Source of the DNA: an uncultured Oceanospirillaceae bacterium
GTDB lineage: Bacteria; Pseudomonadota; Gammaproteobacteria; Pseudomonadales; Balneatricaceae
Length of the DNA stretch: 64,000 bases
Assembly: GCA_913057435.1 (NCBI GenBank)
Contig: CAJXNY010000013.1
Location: 40,232-104,231 of the forward strand
Reading direction: 5' to 3'
The notes under the pieces were generated by a model. It was given only the letters and a program-made list of their open reading frames with translations. It was not told where the DNA came from and did no database searches. This document shows, piece after piece, positions 62,068 to 64,000 of this stretch. Made by a program: the position numbers and the translations under genes. The stretch's first letter is position 1. Each line of letters starts with the position of its first letter.

Positions 62068-62829
62068 ATGGACAGTACTACCCTGCTTATCCCCAGTTTC
62101 GACCTGCTCAATATCAGCCTGCTGATCCTGGCGGGCAGCACCGGCTGGCTGTTCAGCTCACTGGCTGCAGGCGGCGGTGCGCTGCTGAGTATCCCGCTGC
62201 TCAATACGGTGCTGCCACTGGGGCTGGTCGCCCCGGTGCTCTGTACCGGATCAGTACTGGGCGCAGCCCATCGCGGCTGGCTGTTCCGCCAGCAGATCAA
62301 CTGGCAGATCCTGCGCTGGCTGCTGCCAGGCATCATCAGCGGCGCATTATTGGGCAGCTGGCTATTCAGCCAGATCAGCCTGCCCTGGCTCGGCGGCCTG
62401 GTGGCGCTGTTTCTACTGTTCAATGGCCTCAACGATTACCTGTTCAGCGGACGGCTGAGCTTTAAAACCCGACTCTCCTGGTTCACCGGCGCAGGCTTCG
62501 TTACCGCCCTGCTCTCAGCCCTGATCGGTGCCGTCGGCCCGGTGCTAAACCCGTTCTACCTCAACTATGGCGTGGAAAAGGAACAGATCCTGGCCACCAA
62601 GGCGATCAGCACGCTGCTGATGCAGCTGGTTAAACTGGCGGGCTATCTGTGGTTTCTGGATGCACCCAGCAGCTGGCTCTGGCTGGGGCTGGTTCTCGGG
62701 CTGGGAGCGATGATCGGTAATCAGCTGGGCAAGCTGGCGTTACAGCGGATCAGCAAGGCGCAGTTTCGCCATATTGCCAATGGGTTGCTGACGTTAAGTG
62801 GGGTGATGATGCTGGGGGCGGCGTTTTAG
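62068..62829 (+). CDS. TauE/SafE-family sulfite exporter-like permease
   Basis: A 253-residue membrane protein with about eight hydrophobic segments: GWLFSSLAAGGGALLSIPLL, WLLPGIISGALLGSWLF and GAVGPVLNPFYLNYGVEKEQ. The GxxGxxxxP features suit the TauE/SafE family, which exports sulfite and related anions. The start ATG is preceded by CAGGAG. It adjoins the integron-type attC site on its right. Confidence 0.85.
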   Translation: MDSTTLLIPSFDLLNISLLILAGSTGWLFSSLAAGGGALLSIPLLNTVLPLGLVAPVLCTGSVLGAAHRGWLFRQQINWQILRWLLPGIISGALLGSWLFSQISLPWLGGLVALFLLFNGLNDYLFSGRLSFKTRLSWFTGAGFVTALLSALIGAVGPVLNPFYLNYGVEKEQILATKAISTLLMQLVKLAGYLWFLDAPSSWLWLGLVLGLGAMIGNQLGKLALQRISKAQFRHIANGLLTLSGVMMLGAAF

Positions 62830-62889
62830 GGGTCGCTGGCTTTGGTCGCCAGTTTGCCTGGATTAGCTCTGGCAGCTGGTGATTGCGGG

Positions 62890-62989
62890 GGCTAACGCCT
62901 GCTTAAGCGGACTAAAATGGTGGGTTAAAATGTGTAGCGAAGCGAAACCTAACCCACTGTTTTAGTTCCGTTTAAAGCTCTTGTTAGTT
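62890..62989 (-). repeat. Integron attC recombination site
   Basis: Read on the minus strand the site runs from AACTAAC (62989-62983) to GTTAGCC (62896-62890). It contains AAACGGAACTAAAACAGTGGG-type sequence on one side and CCACCATTTTAGTCCGCTTAA on the other (first cited in part): imperfect inverted arms of about 28 bases, 62901-62927 against 62950-62978. This is the standard attC arrangement of simple sites facing in pairs around a variable loop. The gene's stop codon TAA lies inside the first core. It adjoins the end of the TauE-type gene, so it is the outer border of the cassette. Confidence 0.8.
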
Positions 62990-63910
62990 GCTTTGTTCAC
63001 TGCCACATGTAAGACAAGTATTGCTAGTATGTAATTTGTAAGAATCAGTTGGATAGATCACATTTGCAGGGCATGATTGCTCTTGGCAAGATTCTCTTTC
63101 AATCTCGGCATACCCATGGCACAACCAACAATGCACTTCGGTAGAATCAGATTCATTTGGCTCTAAACATGCGTATTTAGCATCAAGCACACTTCCCGAT
63201 TCTATTGCGTTTTCTTGACAATGAGGACATAGGTAGCGTCGCCCCTCTAACGGCATACCAATAAGTTTCTTAAATTTTCTCTGAGATAAATAATCTTCAA
63301 AAAATTTATAATACTGAAGAAGTTGCATGTTTTCTTCATCTTCATTAAATAGACCGTATAAGGGTTCTGTTAGCATAACCTCCCTAAATTCTGATATCCA
63401 ATTTGGTGTCCATATATCGGTTAAATACTCCGCGATAACTTCAACGGTATAGTTTGGTTCAATAAGCTCCCTGTGCAAACCATGTGTGAACTTATTCCTG
63501 CTCACTCTTAATTCTTCTAACATCGTTAAAGCTGAACCGGATAGGCTTTTACCATCAATTTTTTTATACTTTGAGACAAGATCATCTAGGCCCATCAGGT
63601 ATAAAGTTTCAAAGTCGAACGATTCTGGAGAATCTATTTTATCTCTTGATTCATCTGTTAAAAGTTCGAGAGGGTCTTGTGTACTAACTTCATATTTGAA
63701 GAAGTTTTCAACACTAAGGAAAAGCATTATTAAAGAGTTACCAAGTACTCCTTGCCTACTATCCCACTCTTCATCTAAATCACCAAAGCTCGAAACTAAA
63801 GCAGCGGGAGAGATCGCTAGTTCGGTTTTAAATATATGATCAATCGCTTGAGCTAAATATTGAATACTCAAATTTTTGAACTCATTCGGTTCAGGTAAAT
63901 TAGTGATCAT
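62984..63910 (-). CDS. HEPN-like domain and zinc-ribbon protein encoded on an integron-type cassette
   Basis: A 308-residue protein without a family name I recognise. Helical N-terminal part: SLIMLFLSVENFFKYEVS then LEELRVSRNKFTHGLHREL, where R138NKFT-H143 has the RxxxxH spacing of HEPN ribonuclease domains. The C-terminal third has cysteine pairs CPHC, CWLC, SCQEQSC and CLTC, likely two zinc ribbons. Base composition is clearly AT-rich against neighbouring genes. Its stop lies in the attC core, and TGGAGG precedes the start. HEPN proteins often act in phage defence or toxin systems; this role is inferred. Confidence 0.7.
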   Translation of the reverse strand: MITNLPEPNEFKNLSIQYLAQAIDHIFKTELAISPAALVSSFGDLDEEWDSRQGVLGNSLIMLFLSVENFFKYEVSTQDPLELLTDESRDKIDSPESFDFETLYLMGLDDLVSKYKKIDGKSLSGSALTMLEELRVSRNKFTHGLHRELIEPNYTVEVIAEYLTDIWTPNWISEFREVMLTEPLYGLFNEDEENMQLLQYYKFFEDYLSQRKFKKLIGMPLEGRRYLCPHCQENAIESGSVLDAKYACLEPNESDSTEVHCWLCHGYAEIERESCQEQSCPANVIYPTDSYKLHTSNTCLTCGSEQSN

Positions 63911-63943
63911 TTAACCTCCATTTTATGGTGAGCTATCCATGGC

Positions 63944-63950
63944 AACTAAC
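63944..63950 (-). repeat. Upstream recombination core of the cassette (GTTAGTT)
   Basis: Minus-strand GTTAGTT at 63950-63944 is the exact complement of the AACTAAC core at the other end (62989-62983), as expected when one cassette lies between two att sites. The rest of that site is to the right and partly beyond the window. Confidence 0.6.
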
Positions 63951-64000
63951 GAGGCTGTCGGATTAGCAGCAGAGGACGATAAACCCTCACCAACTTACAT

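Overview
The window is a gammaproteobacterial chromosome segment. The flagellar H-ring genes (flgO, flgP, flgT), Pseudomonas-type fabY, the phage-shock operon, the nudF-yqiB-cpdA-yqiA-parE block, the rpsP-rimM-trmD-rplS operon and the xerD-dsbC-hom-thrC-recJ order all point to a marine, motile, Oceanospirillales-like bacterium. This placement is an inference from gene content. The core is moderately GC-rich. Two stretches are clearly more AT-rich: about 31.1-40.4 kb and the right end from about 62.9 kb.

Layout. 1-31 kb is core: the 3' part of glnD; flagellar outer-ring genes; a ZapB-like coiled coil; an OmpA-family lipoprotein; fabY; tatD; a TetR/AhpD-like pair; a LysR/PPOX-GST fusion pair; leuA with a structured leader, next to an Lrp-type regulator; pspABC with its sigma-54 promoter and divergent pspF; parC and parE with a beta-barrel gene between them; the nudF operon; and a SulP transporter. 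31.1-40.3 kb is an accessory island. It holds an AraC-type regulator, a LysM-GH19 endolysin-like enzyme, a double lamin-tail-domain protein, twelve small RebB/R-body-type genes plus one coiled-coil gene, a GNAT acetyltransferase and a Mor-type regulator preceded by tandem TTGTTAA repeats. 40.4-45.1 kb encodes two large cyclic-di-GMP enzymes. 45.1-62.8 kb is core again: a collapsed nfo pseudogene, recJ, thrC, hom, dsbC, xerD, the rplS operon, ffh, cytochrome c assembly and CorC-type membrane proteins, Nudix enzymes, a gamma carbonic anhydrase and a TauE-type exporter. The right edge (62.9-63.95 kb) has the structure of an integron gene cassette carrying a HEPN-like, zinc-ribbon protein.

The main candidate system is the enlarged R-body locus. 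R-bodies are coiled protein ribbons that can extend suddenly and rupture membranes; they are known from Caedibacter and predicted in many proteobacteria. Here a dozen divergent Reb-family proteins, an extra coiled-coil protein, an unusual Reb protein with a long disordered tail, an AraC-type regulator and a signal-less cell-wall hydrolase lie together. A build-and-release apparatus is a reasonable hypothesis. Family membership was read by eye from shared motifs and not from a profile search. The second candidate is the HEPN-like gene cassette, supported by matching recombination cores at both ends and a stop codon inside the attC site.
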